Below are positions 11,876 to 23,589 of a DNA stretch of 64,000 nucleotides, one piece after another; position 1 is the stretch's first letter, and every line of letters starts with the position of its first letter. The notes beneath the pieces were generated by a model. That model did no database searches and had not been told where the DNA came from. It worked only from the letters and a program-made list of their open reading frames with translations. The stretch is taken from contig OZ234497.1 in assembly GCA_965153455.1 (NCBI GenBank), positions 6,138,001 through 6,202,000 on the forward strand, given 5' to 3'. The translations under genes were made by a program, and so were the position numbers. This DNA is from Sphagnum compactum. Lineage: Eukaryota; Bryophyta; Sphagnopsida; Sphagnales.

Positions 11876-12110
11876 ATTAGGTTGGTAGGTGCCTAAGTAG
11901 GTACATAAATAGGTGTCTACAAACCTAGGCTACATACCTACCTACCTATCTACTTAGGTAAAAAGGTAAGTATGTAAGTCTATTTTCCTAAGTTAAATAC
12001 CTATTCATGTAATAAGGTATTTAGGTAGGTAGGTACATAGGTTGACTTAGGTCGACAGGTCATACTATGTACCTACCTAACTAGGTAGATAAGTAGGTTG
12101 AGGAGGTTGA
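11876..12110. repeat. Degenerate (TAGG/CCTA)n region inside the CACTA element
   Basis: Variants of TAGGTAGGTA and TACCTACCTA alternate on both strands within 235 bp (for example CTACATACCTACCTACCTAT, then AGGTAGGTAGGTACATAGG). The arms could fold into hairpins. The same tetranucleotide recurs at 4299, 50611 and 56645. Confidence 0.75.
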
Positions 12111-13149
12111 TAGTTTAAAATTGTGAATAACTTTTCTTTTTGTTTTGGGTTAAGCCTTTTGATTGGCTCATCCCTTGTGCACAAATTTCTTAATGTGAAA
12201 TTTGATAACCACACCCCTTCTTTATATAGTGTTCAAAATAGGAATGGGAGAACAAACAATATGGGATAAGTTTTGAAATTGTAACTTCTTCACAAACTAA
12301 ATTGCAACTCCAAAACTTTCCTCATGCCTTTTGTTCTTAGTTTTTAGATTTATAAACAATTCAAATACATGGCTCACTAGATAATTAACTAACCATTTAA
12401 TTAATAATGATTAAATTTAAAAAATATTTAAAATATAAATTACACACTACAAATATTAAATATTCATTATCAACTATTTAAATAAATCATAACTTCTTAA
12501 TACTTAACTAACTAGCTATTTAGTTTCTCACAAGTTGTTAACACATAACTCAAAGATAAATAAATAGCTAAAATATTTTATTACTTTTTTAATGTCTAGT
12601 CGAATTATATATAATATAATTATGTATAAATAAATAAACTACTTTAATTTTTAAAATAATTATTTAAATTGTTTTCAAATTATAAATAATGAACGAACAA
12701 TGCTATTTTCAAAATTCCTACATGATTTTTTTTAAAAGTAATAATAAAATAGCTACATTAATTACTATATATTACATTTATTATTGTAAAAATTTTATCA
12801 TAGATAAGTAATTACAGAATTTTTTAAATAAAAACTTAAGTTCCTTTATAATAATTCCCGAAATTGCATTGATTACTATAAATATTTTAACTACATTATA
12901 ACTTTTCCAAATTTTGATTCAGATTTAAAGTTATAAATTACAGATTATGAATAATTATGTTCAATTTACAAACAATTATGCATATAATATATTTAATTCT
13001 TATCTGAAATAATTACAATGATTTTAAAGTAATGTAACATTAATTACAATAATTAATTTCTTCTACTTATATTAAATAATTATTTAGTGTAACTTATAAA
13101 TAATAAATATAATCATTTATAATCATTTATAAAAGTGATTCATTATGGA

Positions 13150-14350
13150 TAACACTAGTTAAAAAAACCTTAAAACTCAATCAATAATTTTTGGAATTGA
13201 AATATTAATTTTAGATTCTAAAAAAAAAAATCAAAATTCAAATATCATTTTTTAAATGAAAAAGTCTTTGAATTAAAATTAAAATTTTCAGAATTGAAAT
13301 GTCAATTTGTAGATTCAAAATTGAAATGTCCATTTTTAGACTCAATTAACAATTTTTTGAATTGAAATATAAATTCTAAGAATCCAAAATGATAATTTGG
13401 AATTGCAATTTCAAGTTTCAAATCAAATCATTTTTTTAATTTAAATTTAAAAAATAAAAATTGAAATATTAATTGTTAGAATCGAAAATAATAATTTAGA
13501 ATTTAAATATCAAATTTTAGATCAAATAAGCTTTTTGAATTTAACTATAAAATATAAATTTCGAAATATGTTTTAAGCAATTGAAATAGCAAATTTTAGA
13601 TTCAAATATCAAATATCAAATTCAACTAATTCTTTAAACTGAAATATAGTTTTCAGAGTTGAAATATAATTTTAAGGATCAATTTTCCTTAAAAAATTAA
13701 ATGTAAAAATTCAAAATTGAAATATTCATTTTGAAATTCAAATAGTTTTTTTTTCAAATTCAAATAATTAAACAAAGAATTCCAATAACAATTTTTAGAA
13801 TTAAAATAAAATTCTTTAGACTCAAATGCTTTTTAATTATATATATATATAATGAATTCCAATAGCAATTTTCAGAATTGAAACATTGATTTTAATGTTT
13901 AAATATATTTTTCATAATTTGAATTATAAATTTATACTCAAACATATATTTTTGAATAAACTAACAATTTTAGAATTCATATTTGAAACTTCAAATTCAA
14001 ATATTGATTTTTAGATTCAAATAAAATGTTTCAGAATTGGAATAAAAAATTTTGAGTTCAAATATATTTCGGAATTGAAATAAGAATTTTTGGTATTGAA
14101 ATATCAATTTCCAGATTTGACTAACAATGTTCAAAGTTTAAATATTGATTTTTAAATTCAAATAATATTTTTTTAGAATTGGAATAAAAAATTTTAAACT
14201 CAAACAATTATTTTTAATTAAACAAAAAAATAGAATGCAAATAAAAAATTCAAATTCACAGAAATATTTCTAAAATTCAAATATCAATTTTTTAATTCAA
14301 ACATATATACATTTCATAACTAAAATATAATTTTCATATTTGAATAATAA
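13150..14350. repeat. Degenerate AT-rich minisatellite inside the CACTA element
   Basis: For about 1.2 kb the sequence repeats variants of AGAATTGAAATATCAATTTT followed by TAGATTCAAAT, at irregular spacing of about 30-35 bp. The unit is nearly its own reverse complement (GAATTGAAAT against ATTTCAATTC), so the tract is full of overlapping imperfect palindromes. It has no coding capacity. Confidence 0.7.
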
Positions 14351-14769
14351 ATTTCAGAGTTCAAATATTTTTTAGATTCATTATATGAACAATATACATA
14401 CATACATATAATTAATATACACACAAATATATATTCACGATATATGTAATATATTGTAAATATATTTTTAATACATACATAAAAATACGCCTCTACGTCA
14501 CCATAGAATACCTTTAAGATGTGACAAATTTGGTGACTATTGCGACTAATGGGACATATCAATATATTCATGGATGAAAATAAGCCTAAAAGCCATCCAA
14601 TCGATAAGAAGAAGTTTTCAATAGTTGCATCATAGTTGTAAGAGTGACCAAAATAGTTGAAATTTGATCTTATAGTTGTAAATATTCCCAAACTTAGTTG
14701 CAGACGACTACAAGTCGCATGTAATTATAAACGAAGTGGGTACATTTTAGTTGATTTCTACTAGTGAAA

Positions 14770-17644
14770 GTTTATTCTTTATTATGGTTTAGCTCAATGA
14801 CATCATGCTTTGTTGTCAATTATATATCCTTGTGCTCAAAAACTTTCTTTTGAATGTTAGTATTGTTTTTTAAATCTTTGGGTCTACAAAACTTAAGAGC
14901 CTAAAACAATTGACCTTTGTAACAAAAGGAGGATTGTAACAAGTCTTCAAGAGTTCATGAACAAGTCTACAACAAGTTCACATGTTAGTAACTTTCTTTA
15001 TGTTTAGTTTTGGAGCTATTTAGATCCCATGAGTGGGGTTGGGGAAAATGAAATGGGCCTATTGTGGTTTTTTGTATAATGCAATTTATGTTAAAATTAG
15101 GGAAAATAACTTGACCAATCAATCAAACACATATGGAAACACAGATAGAAAAAGAAACAAACCAATAGAAACATAGAAAAAGAAATAGAAAAATAGTCCA
15201 AAAGGACATAGAGACTTAATAACATAAAGATTATAGGATAGTAACACAACGAGACACATAAACACAAAGTTAAAAACATAGAAACACGTAAAGACAAAAA
15301 GGCAAGGAAGGCAAGGAAAATGAAAGGAAGGAAGGAAATGAAAGTTTTTTTTTGGTTATTTTGATGGAACAATTTGTTTACTTCAAATCAAATCAAAAAA
15401 TAAATTATTTTCATTTTCCACTTGCCCATAATATGGGGACCATCTTTGTCTTATTAGAAACAAAATACAAATAAACTCACATTACTTTTTTGACCCATCC
15501 AATGGATGCATCAAAATCAACAATAATTTTTCCAAGCGAAAAACAGAAAAATAGGTATACTATATCCTTCAGTAACCCTATTTTGAAAATATATGTATAT
15601 ATACATATGGATAGAATTGTTTGATCTACAACTTTGCAATCCAAATTATTCATGGACTTCCAAACCAAAATTATATCCAAAAATATTTTAGATGTATCTC
15701 TTTTTGTTATAAGTGGTAACAATCTGACCTTTAAACTTGAGAGACTTGCAAATGACAAGAGCCTTACTTGGGCCCATCCCATCAAAACCCCAAAACACAA
15801 AATTAAAGAAGGCACAAAGAATCCCAAGCTTCAACAACCTTACTGATTTATTATCAATGTCTTGCAATTTTAACATAAGCAAAAAACAAACCTTACTACC
15901 CAATCATAATTTTTTTGTTATCATTGAAGAAACCACATGTTCTTTTAATTATATTGTGTGCACCTACCCATAACACACAAAAAACCTTATTACTATTAAC
16001 CATGGCTATGTAACCAAGTATTCTAGAACCTCAACATGTCAAGCACAACAACCTTTATTTCAATCGTTCCATTGAAAAACATGATAAGATCCCCACCAAT
16101 AAAACAAATTAGCCATTGAAATAATTATGCCAAACAACAATGTATTGAACCACAAAGTTATTTTGTAAAACTCTTCAATCTTGGGATCAATAAACACATA
16201 AAATGATGTTGGGTGAAAACACGTAAAAGGAGCTAAGGATGCCAAGGTAAAAATCCTTTTTCAAGGATTACACATGACATGTCATTTTTTTTGTTGGTTT
16301 ATAATTTTAAATTTTGTATTTTGGATACCCATTTTAACATTTCATGTTAAATATAAATACAAATTGATTACAAGTTCATTTTATATCATGTATATTTTAC
16401 ATTCATGCCATCTATCACATAAATATGAAAAACTTTGGTTTAAACCACATTTTCAAAATCCATAATTTTAACGGTCAAAAACACTTTTGAACCAAATGTG
16501 CTCAAATGGGCTAAAGAATCATCAATTCAAGTCTTTTTGCCCTTTTAATCGTCAATGTTGAAATCCTTTCCAATTTTCAAAAGGAATGGTACAAATTTGG
16601 TAGAAAAAAAACATTAATAAAAATTAAAATAGTCCACTCTCGACTTTGAGTGCTTTGAACATAAAAAACATTTTTGATTTGTGTCAAACTTTGAAAATGT
16701 AAGCTTTGAAATTAATGGGAAAAATTCCAAAAAAAATAATGATAATTCAATCTATTATGCTTCCTTTATGATCTTTCAAACATAAAAAATGCAGTTTTAA
16801 AGAATGTCCACTCACTTGGGTGGCTCCTTTGATTGTGTTTTACCTCATTGTTCACTAATATCACAAAGACCACTTTTTCCAAATATTGATTACTATAACC
16901 TTCACATTAACGATGTTTTCAATTGTCTACACTGTAAACCTTTTTTTGGTTTTTGCAATGTAAAACCCCTTGTTTGGTCACAATAGTATAAACCCCATAT
17001 TTGTTCTTTTCTAAAACCTTTTATATTGGCTTGAAATATTTTAATCAATGATAATGGCCTAACTAATTTTACTTTAAATAAAGGAATGAAGTAATTATGT
17101 GGTACTAAAATTAATTTCAAGCAAATGTTTTACCATGCAACAAGTCAATTTTTTGTACAATATAGTCTTATCACAAGTCATCACGTGAATTTGGCGACCT
17201 ACTATTAAGATTTTTTTAAAAATGGTTTGTCATGGAAAATAACAATGTACCATTACCAAAACCTTCAATGTGTTTAATGTTTGGTATTTTTTTATTGATC
17301 ATTTATACTCCGAAACATATCATTGTATGTTGTTGCTCATAAATGATCATGGAAAATATACAACATACAATAGTTATTATATTAGTTTTGTTGGTCCCCT
17401 CCCATACAACCCATATGGTGAGCCTTTATTTTGTTTCCAAAACCAATCATGAAACATTGAGACATCCACTATGGAGGTGGACTTAGAATAATGCCTATTT
17501 CTAATGTAACAAGGTTAAGATCAATAATTTTAAAATAATTAAGGATCTATGAGTTATAGGTGAAGAGTTCAAAACACAAGGTAAGGAAATGCTAGACTTG
17601 TAGAATTAGAAATATCCATCTTCACTATGGTCAATAAGGTCAAG
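14770..17644. other. Intergenic, no recognisable gene
   Basis: This is AT-rich DNA with small open frames of biased composition. A reverse-strand frame at 15477-15827 overlaps a forward frame and matches nothing I recognise. It may be old transposon sequence. A purine-rich stretch of GAAACA/GAAAG type lies at 15120-15350. Confidence 0.5.
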
Positions 17645-18340
17645 CATTCATTCATTTATGACTTCAAATGTGAAGTCCATTTGATATATGTGCAAAAAGT
17701 TTTTAAAGATAGTTACAACTTTGGACAAATGTGTGTACTTGGGTTTTGTGGAATCAACAATTTTCATCAATTGTTTCCATTTCCTTTTCAAACCACCAAT
17801 CCCCCACTCCATTTTGTACCCAATGTGCATTTTGCTATAGGCCTTGATAACATTTTAGTTAACATTAGGAGCCACCTCATGCCTCCCAATTTTTTTCATG
17901 ATGAGGATTTATTTGCCCAAATAGTTTATGTCCCCCAATAAGTACTCAAATATTCATCATCATGCACAAAGAACTAATGCTAGTTTTGGTGCAATTCAAA
18001 CTAATGCAAAATGGTGACATCATGGTAAGAGCCTAGATATTTATAATCAAAGTAAATGAACAATCTTTGATGATCAACAACAATAATGTTGATCATCAAA
18101 TAAATCTTTTTATGCCCATTGAACTAGGTCGTAATGTGTAGCATTATTCTAGGGTTTACAAATTTTCATGAATGTGCCATCAATCAATCCAATGTAACCT
18201 TATAACTTCGGTATGGTGATGCCTAACATAAGTTTAACTTTTATTGTGAGCCATTGGATCTTATTTCTAATTTCATCATTGATACAAAATGTAATGAAAA
18301 TGACATCATCACAAACTACATTATTTAACTAGTTCCATAA
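17645..18340 (-). pseudogene. PIF/Harbinger transposase relic, DDE nuclease part
   Basis: The reverse strand encodes, with several stops, the order typical of the Harbinger (DDE_Tnp_4) nuclease: IGLIDGTF-like sequence (about 18171-18197), a YHDV-like block with the second acidic residue (about 18005-18021), and MEWGIGGLKRKWK (about 17770-17815) with the third, ending FTFEVINE. Within 17648-17830 the frame is still open. Premature stops upstream make it inactive. The matching N-terminal part lies at about 20165-20509, so the gene was split by later material. This enzyme class mobilises Tourist-type MITEs, two of which lie in this window. Confidence 0.75.
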
Positions 18341-18344
18341 AAAA

Positions 18345-19390
18345 AATCTACATGACACACCCCCAAACTCCTTGAAAGACTCAAATGTAAATCCGAAAGT
18401 GAAAACAGCGTAAGAAGGAGTTGGGGTACACTCCTTAGTTCTGTAGCACTTTGAGGACAAGAAAGGCGCGTTGGAGCTTCAGGATGGGGATGACAACAAG
18501 TGACAAGTGGGCTAATTATTCATATGGACCTACACAAACCAAACAACAAGTTGGTTAGTGCATAGTTGAAGCATTTTTGGTGCATAGATGAACCATGGGC
18601 GTACACGAACTCATAAGATTCATCACGGCCCGGATTTGGGGGAAGCCACCACCTTCCTCCTTATAGTATTATCTGTGATTAGCCATGGGGGTTACATCCA
18701 AATGTCATTTTTTAAAGATTCTCAAATCAGGAGTCCCGAAATTCCCTAAATTAGGACTCTCGTCATTTTGGACGCCCATAACTTCTTGTGTAGAGCTTCG
18801 ATTGAGGTGAAGTCCAAAGAAAAGTTGTAGCCCTCTTTGAGATCTTTCCAAAGATATGTGGCATGCCACTTACATGCACACAATTCAGGGTGATCCCCGA
18901 CTTTTAATGGTCAAGAGTCAAATTGACACTTTGATTCCCGACCTTTCTTTCGGCCATAACTTGTGTTGTAAGTACTCAAATGGATCATGCGAGCTCATTT
19001 CAACATTTACGTCTTAAGAGTTTTTCAATGGTATAAGGATGTCTTCAATCTAATGAATTTTGACCCCTCAAATCGTTCTATGAATATTTGGAACTCCATA
19101 AAACTTCAATTCCCAAAATGGGAGTCCACTTGGGAGTGTGTGGGCTCATTCCCTCACATTCTCTCACACATCTGGGAGTGTGAGTGTGACTCTCAGATTG
19201 CATTTTCGGCCCGCACCTTTCCATGCCCTTGCCTTGGTCGCGAGCCCAAGGCTAGGGTCATGACATTACATGCGCCATTATCATGTTTCATATACAAAAT
19301 GAATTACAAAAAAGGTTGTTAAGGGGTCAATTTGGAAATATGCCATGTTTGAATGTGGTGATCATTTGCAAACCACACATGATCCACTAA
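18345..19390. other. GC-richer block inserted in the Harbinger relic, unassigned
   Basis: This block starts near TGACACACCCCCAAACTCC and differs from its neighbours in base composition. Phrases such as CGGCCATAACTTGTG and GCCCATAACTTCTTG recall the LTRs of plant Ty3/gypsy elements, but no paired LTR or primer-binding site was found. The open frame at 18987-19322 has no recognisable content. A solo-LTR remnant is the best guess. Confidence 0.3.
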
Positions 19391-20130
19391 AAATTTACAA
19401 CATAAACCTTAAACCAAACCTTAAACCCTAAATTAAAACCTTAATTCAAACACCTAAAACCAAAACCTAAACCCAAAACTTTAAACCTTAAAACCATAAT
19501 TTAAATTCTAAAACCAAAAATTTAATTCAAACTTAAACTTTAATTCCTAAAATTAAAACCTTAATCCAAATTCATAAAACCAAAACCTTAATTTAAAACC
19601 TTAACCCAAACCTTTACAACTAAAACTTTAAGCCCAAAATCGTAAAATTGAAACCCTAATCAAATCCCTTAAAACCAAAACCTAATCCAAACCCCTAAAA
19701 TTATAACCTAAACCCTTAAAATTCAAACCTTAATCCAATTCCTTAAACCAAAACCTAATCCAAACCCCTAAAACTCTAATAAAAAATTTAAACCCAAACT
19801 TTTTAAATTAAAAATTTAATCCAATCCCTTAAAACCAAACCTAATCCAAACCCCTAAAACTTTAACCAAAACCTTAAATCCAAACCTTTAAAATTAAAAT
19901 ATTAATCTAATAATTTAAAACCAAAACTTATTCCAAACCCTTAAAACAAAAACTCTAATCCAAACCCTAAAACCAAAACTTTAATCCAAACCCTTGAAGC
20001 TTTAACCAAAACCATAAACTCAAACCTTAATCCAAACCCCTAATTTAAAACCCTAATCCAAACTTTGTGATAAAATGTTTAATCCAAAACCTAAAACCCA
20101 AACCTTTAAAACCAAAATTTTAATTTGCAA
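19391..20130. repeat. Degenerate AAACCCT-type array
   Basis: For about 740 bp the sequence repeats variants of AAACCCTAA, AAACCTTAATCC and AAACCCCTAAAAC. They are clearly related to the plant telomere unit but strongly diverged, with an irregular 7- to 21-base rhythm. It sits between the two halves of the Harbinger relic. Confidence 0.75.
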
Positions 20131-20164
20131 ACCAAAATATGGTGTTCAGTTGTAAATCATGTAT

Positions 20165-20509
20165 GGCGAGCAATGGTGGGCACAACTAATGTCATTAACT
20201 TGTTGAATTCTACTAATGTGAAATTGTTCAATATTTTGAACAACCTTGGCATTGTTCACATAATTTAACAAGCTCATCCCAAACTTTCACAATTGGATTT
20301 ATTATTTGACACATGCCCTCTTCTAACTCATGGGCATTGAACATGTCAAATGAATTAACAACAATATTTACAATTGCAAAAACATGTTGCTTCTATCTAT
20401 CTATCCATGTCTGCAAACTTTTCTTATATCATGTCTTCATCACTTGAGGATGAGGAGTTATAAGTATCTTTTGTTATAAGTTAGAACCATGGCTAGAAGA
20501 CGAAGCCAT
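20165..20509 (-). pseudogene. PIF/Harbinger relic, N-terminal part
   Basis: Starting from an ATG at 20509 on the reverse strand, the reading (with stops) begins MASSSSHGSN and continues through FAIVNIVVNSFDMFNAHELE and KVWDELVKLCEQ. This resembles the N-terminus of the same transposase family as the nuclease fragment at 17645-18340. Orientation and order agree with one ancient gene interrupted by 18345-20130. The assignment is by pattern memory, so it is less sure than the nuclease part. Confidence 0.5.
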
Positions 20510-20689
20510 GATTTTCAAGTGAAAAAACCCTTCCACTTGAGTGAGAAATGACAAAAAAGTAAGTCGAAAATGCTCCCATTTATATAATTTTTGCCCATAA
20601 GACAAAGCGGTCCCTTTTGCACAAGGTTGAAAATTAAGATTTTGGTTTGCATTTTTGGATTTGGGGTTTAGGAACGGGCATGGGGATTA

Positions 20690-21395
20690 AAGGTTTGGAT
20701 TATGATTTTGGATTTAAATCTTGGTAATCCCTATATACAACTAAGTAAGCCCTATGTAGCACCTTAGATAGCCCATCATCTAAATAACATTATAAATAAC
20801 GAATAATTATCCCCTAATTTTGGTAGGGCCCTAAGTATCCCACCTAGATAGCTTTTAAATAACTCCCTATGTATCCCCTAAGGTAGGAAGTTCATAGATA
20901 GTTTCTTAAATAAGTTCTATGTAGTCTTTTAAATAGTCTCTAGATATTCCCTAACCAAGGTAAACTCTTAAATAGTCCTTAAGTATCCCTTAAATAACCC
21001 CCTAAGTAATCTTTAAATAGTCCCTTATGTAATGTATAAGTAACCCCCCAAGTAGACTTTAATTTAAAAAGTCCTTAGATAATCTTATAAATAACCCCAA
21101 AATAACTCCCTTGGTAGCCCCTAAATAGTTCTTATGTAACCCCATAATTATTCCTTAAGTATCCTTTAACATCATAAGTTCTTAAATAGTCTCCTAAACA
21201 ACCCACTAGGTAACCTCAAAATTATCTTTAATATAGTCCCCTAAATAATCCCTGAATAAACCTTAAATAGTCCCCTAGGTAACTCTTAAAAAGCTCTCAA
21301 TTTAACCCATAAGTAACCTCTAGATAATTCCTAAATAGTTCCCTAAATAATCCCTAATACTATCCATGGGTAGGTAAGTAGGTAACCGATAAGTA
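20690..21395. repeat. Degenerate CCTAAATAGTCC-type array
   Basis: About 700 bp consists of variants of CCCTAAATAGTCCC and CTAAGTAACCCC at roughly 15-25 bp spacing. It is distinct from the telomere-like array just before it but of similar C-rich-strand bias. It is non-coding. Confidence 0.65.
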
Positions 21396-22023
21396 GGCAA
21401 AGCCTAACGTAGTTAACACTCTACTTGGTAGCCCTTAGTCAGATAGACTGTAGTGTGGTTAGAAAAGTGACCATGATAATCACTTTTGAGGACTTGACCC
21501 TTTGTTTTGAGAATGGGTCCTCACTTTAAAATATTTGACTTCATGCAATAAAGTTATCCGTAAAGTCAGGTGATTAGGAGGCGAGAATCGCCAGTTTCGG
21601 CATATAATAGGGCATCAAACGCATAACTGGGAATGAAAATTTTACAAAACGAAATAAATAACTGGGACCCAAACGAGTTTTTTTCCACCAATTTTGGTTG
21701 TAAACTGAGTTTCATTCCCCTCTTTCCCTTTTCCTGAGCGCCTCCACTCCACTGCTGCTACCTACATATATTTTCACTGCTCCTAAATGTATGTAGGACT
21801 ACTACAATTACTCTCGAACCTTGAGCATTATTATTAAATGCTGAGTTTCAGCATTTCATACTGAGATTTAATTTAATAAAATTTCATTACTTTGCAGATA
21901 CCACTGAAAGAGAGGAGGATAGGGGGTGAAAGAGAGGGTGACTTTATGAATAATCTAATGTTTAAAATAAAATTTAAAAACCTTCCCCAAGCCAACATTC
22001 AATATTCGCAAATGTGAACACTT
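21396..22023. other. Intergenic, nothing recognised
   Basis: This is a mixed-composition stretch. A short direct AGCATT/TGAGTTTCAGC motif cluster lies near 21826-21870. No coding or mobile-element signature is supported. Confidence 0.4.
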
Positions 22024-22115
22024 TTGAAAGGCCTAGTGATCTGGTGTTTGTGGATCCACAGGAATGAGAAGATTTTTAAAGAGCAGGTCTGCTTGGAGCA
22101 TCATGCATTTAAAAC
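22024..22115 (+). pseudogene. LINE 3'-end fragment
   Basis: The reading GLVIWCLWIHRNEKIF resembles the conserved tail of plant LINE polyproteins (W-x-x-W-x-x-RN-x-x-x-F), downstream of the reverse transcriptase. Similar tail sequence occurs in the larger relic at 39070-40770. Only this short patch survives before R1 begins at 22217. Confidence 0.4.
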
Positions 22116-22216
22116 CCACTTAAAACCAACACCCATGATGTTATGCATAAAATATGTTGTGCAATTTAGGATCCATTTACAACACCATCATCCATTATGT
22201 TGTTTGATTAGTTTTG

Positions 22217-22550
22217 TTTGTTGGTCTTGCCTACAAAGGCAAGGATATTGTGTTTAGATTCATTCTAGAGTATAGTAGCTTAAGGGATTTTTATAGGCCC
22301 CTAGGTAATAATAATAGGTCTATTTTTATGTGAGGATTTTTGAAAGATGACATTTTGGCTTGTGTTGAAACTTGAGATGAGTTATAATAGAGTTATAATA
22401 TCTTCAAGGATTTTGGCTTTTTTTAGAAGACTTTTTGAAGATTATATTTGTTGCAATGGTGAAATATTTGAGTTTCCATAATTCTTCTTTTGCCTTAAGA
22501 TACTTTTTAATGTAAATGGCAAGGCCATAATACATAGTGTGACACACCCC
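22217..22550 (+). repeat. Dispersed repeat R1, near-full copy C
   Basis: It runs from TTTGTTGGTCTTGCC to GTGTGACACACCCC and matches copy B end for end in reverse. This copy lacks the nested MITE and so gives the empty-site sequence for the insertion at 1784-2001. Confidence 0.8.
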
Positions 22551-23550
22551 TTCTTACATTTTAGTGACCACCCTCCCCTGGCCTGTACTGATGTTCTTTG
22601 AAAATTTTTTTGCAATGGATGTTGTCCATTTGTTTTTTAAAAATTAAAATTTTATATTAAATTTATTATTAAAAATTTAAATTTACCAAAAAAAAAAAAA
22701 AAAAACCCAATCCCAATTTTGAACTAGTCTTCAATTCTCGGTAGCTCAAGGTTTTGTTTGAATCCACAAGAAAAAAAGAAGTCAATAGGAAGTTTGAATT
22801 TTGTGGGTGGGGGGGGGGGGGGGGGAGGGGGGGGAGATTAGAGACAACAATTCCAAATATTATTAATGGGGTGAAAGTGAATTGAAAAATCAAGTGAATA
22901 AATTTCACCATACTAGGTAGCTGGCCACCTTTTATATACAATATTATATATTATAAATATTTCTTTAACTTGATTCTTTATATAAAACCAATATATATTT
23001 ATAAAGAATCAAGTTAAAGATTGCAAATCATCATCCTTTCCTCTTGCAAAGAAACAAAAGAAGAAAGAAAGGAGGAAAAGAAAAGGAAAGAAAAAAGAAA
23101 AAGAAGAAGAATGGAGTATGTGTTTGTTTTTTTTTTTTTTTTTTTTGGCCATTTTCCAAAAGGAAAAAATATGACTTAAAAACAAAGTGGAAGAAAGACC
23201 AAAAACCCAACTGAAGAAACATGGCATTTCCCAAACCCCCTTCCCCCCCCCAAAAAAAAACCCAACAAGAGTTCAAAGTTATGAACTCTAGTAGTAGTTT
23301 AAATGACTAGTTAAATTGTTTTTGGAAATATTGGTTTTTTTTTAATTTATAGAAAATTAATTATGTATTTGAGATTTCAAAATCTAAGAAAATTACAAAG
23401 CCGAGAAAAAAGTTGTGGAGATCACTTGTTGTTGGTGAATGAATGAAGTTGAAGCTACAAATTTTTAACTTGCAACCCAAAATTGAACTTGCAAAGTTAA
23501 ACCCAATTTCAGTTGCACTAAGTATATAGTCTTCTGCAACTAATTAGTAT
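22551..23550. other. Homopolymer-rich intergenic DNA
   Basis: It contains an A run (about 22687-22706), G runs at about 22809-22833 with G-quadruplex potential, a purine-rich GAAAG tract (23045-23110) and a T run (about 23126-23146). An inverted TTTATAAAGAATCAAG-like pair lies at 22963-23015. Open frames here come from the homopolymers. Confidence 0.5.
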
Positions 23551-23553
23551 CAT

Positions 23554-23587
23554 AAACCCTAAACTTTGTTTATAGGGTTTAGGGTTT
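23554..23587. promoter_or_regulatory. Inverted telobox pair upstream of the NILR1-like gene
   Basis: AAACCCTAAA and TTTAGGGTTT face each other across about 14 bases, with an additional AGGGTTT overlapping. TATA-like GTATATAG lies just before it (about 23522). Teloboxes in plant promoters are bound by TRB-type Myb proteins and linked to Polycomb recruitment. Function here is inferred. Confidence 0.45.
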
Positions 23588-23589
23588 CT

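Larger units (their letters stand above)
11462..14766. mobile_element. CACTA (EnSpm-like) non-autonomous element, 3305 bp
   Basis: The left end reads CACTAGAAGCAAAATAGG. The right end, on the other strand, reads CACTAGTAGAAATCAACTAA. A 3-bp AAA duplication flanks both ends (11459-11461 and 14767-14769). Subterminal GTCGCAA/TTGCGACT-type motifs recur near both ends (about 11511-11580 and 14535-14730), as expected of transposase-binding sites in this superfamily. No transposase frame is present. The interior is filled with a TAGG-type array and a long degenerate AT-rich array, so it would depend on an enzyme from elsewhere. Confidence 0.85.

Noticed and set aside
15477-16245. Overlapping open frames on both strands
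   Set aside because: They overlap, have biased composition and match nothing recognised.
18345-19390. Full LTR retrotransposon
   Set aside because: LTR-like phrasing only. No paired LTR, primer-binding site or coding domain was seen.
22669-23276. Reverse-strand open frames rich in Phe and Lys
   Set aside because: They are produced by A, T and G runs and purine tracts; no domain content.
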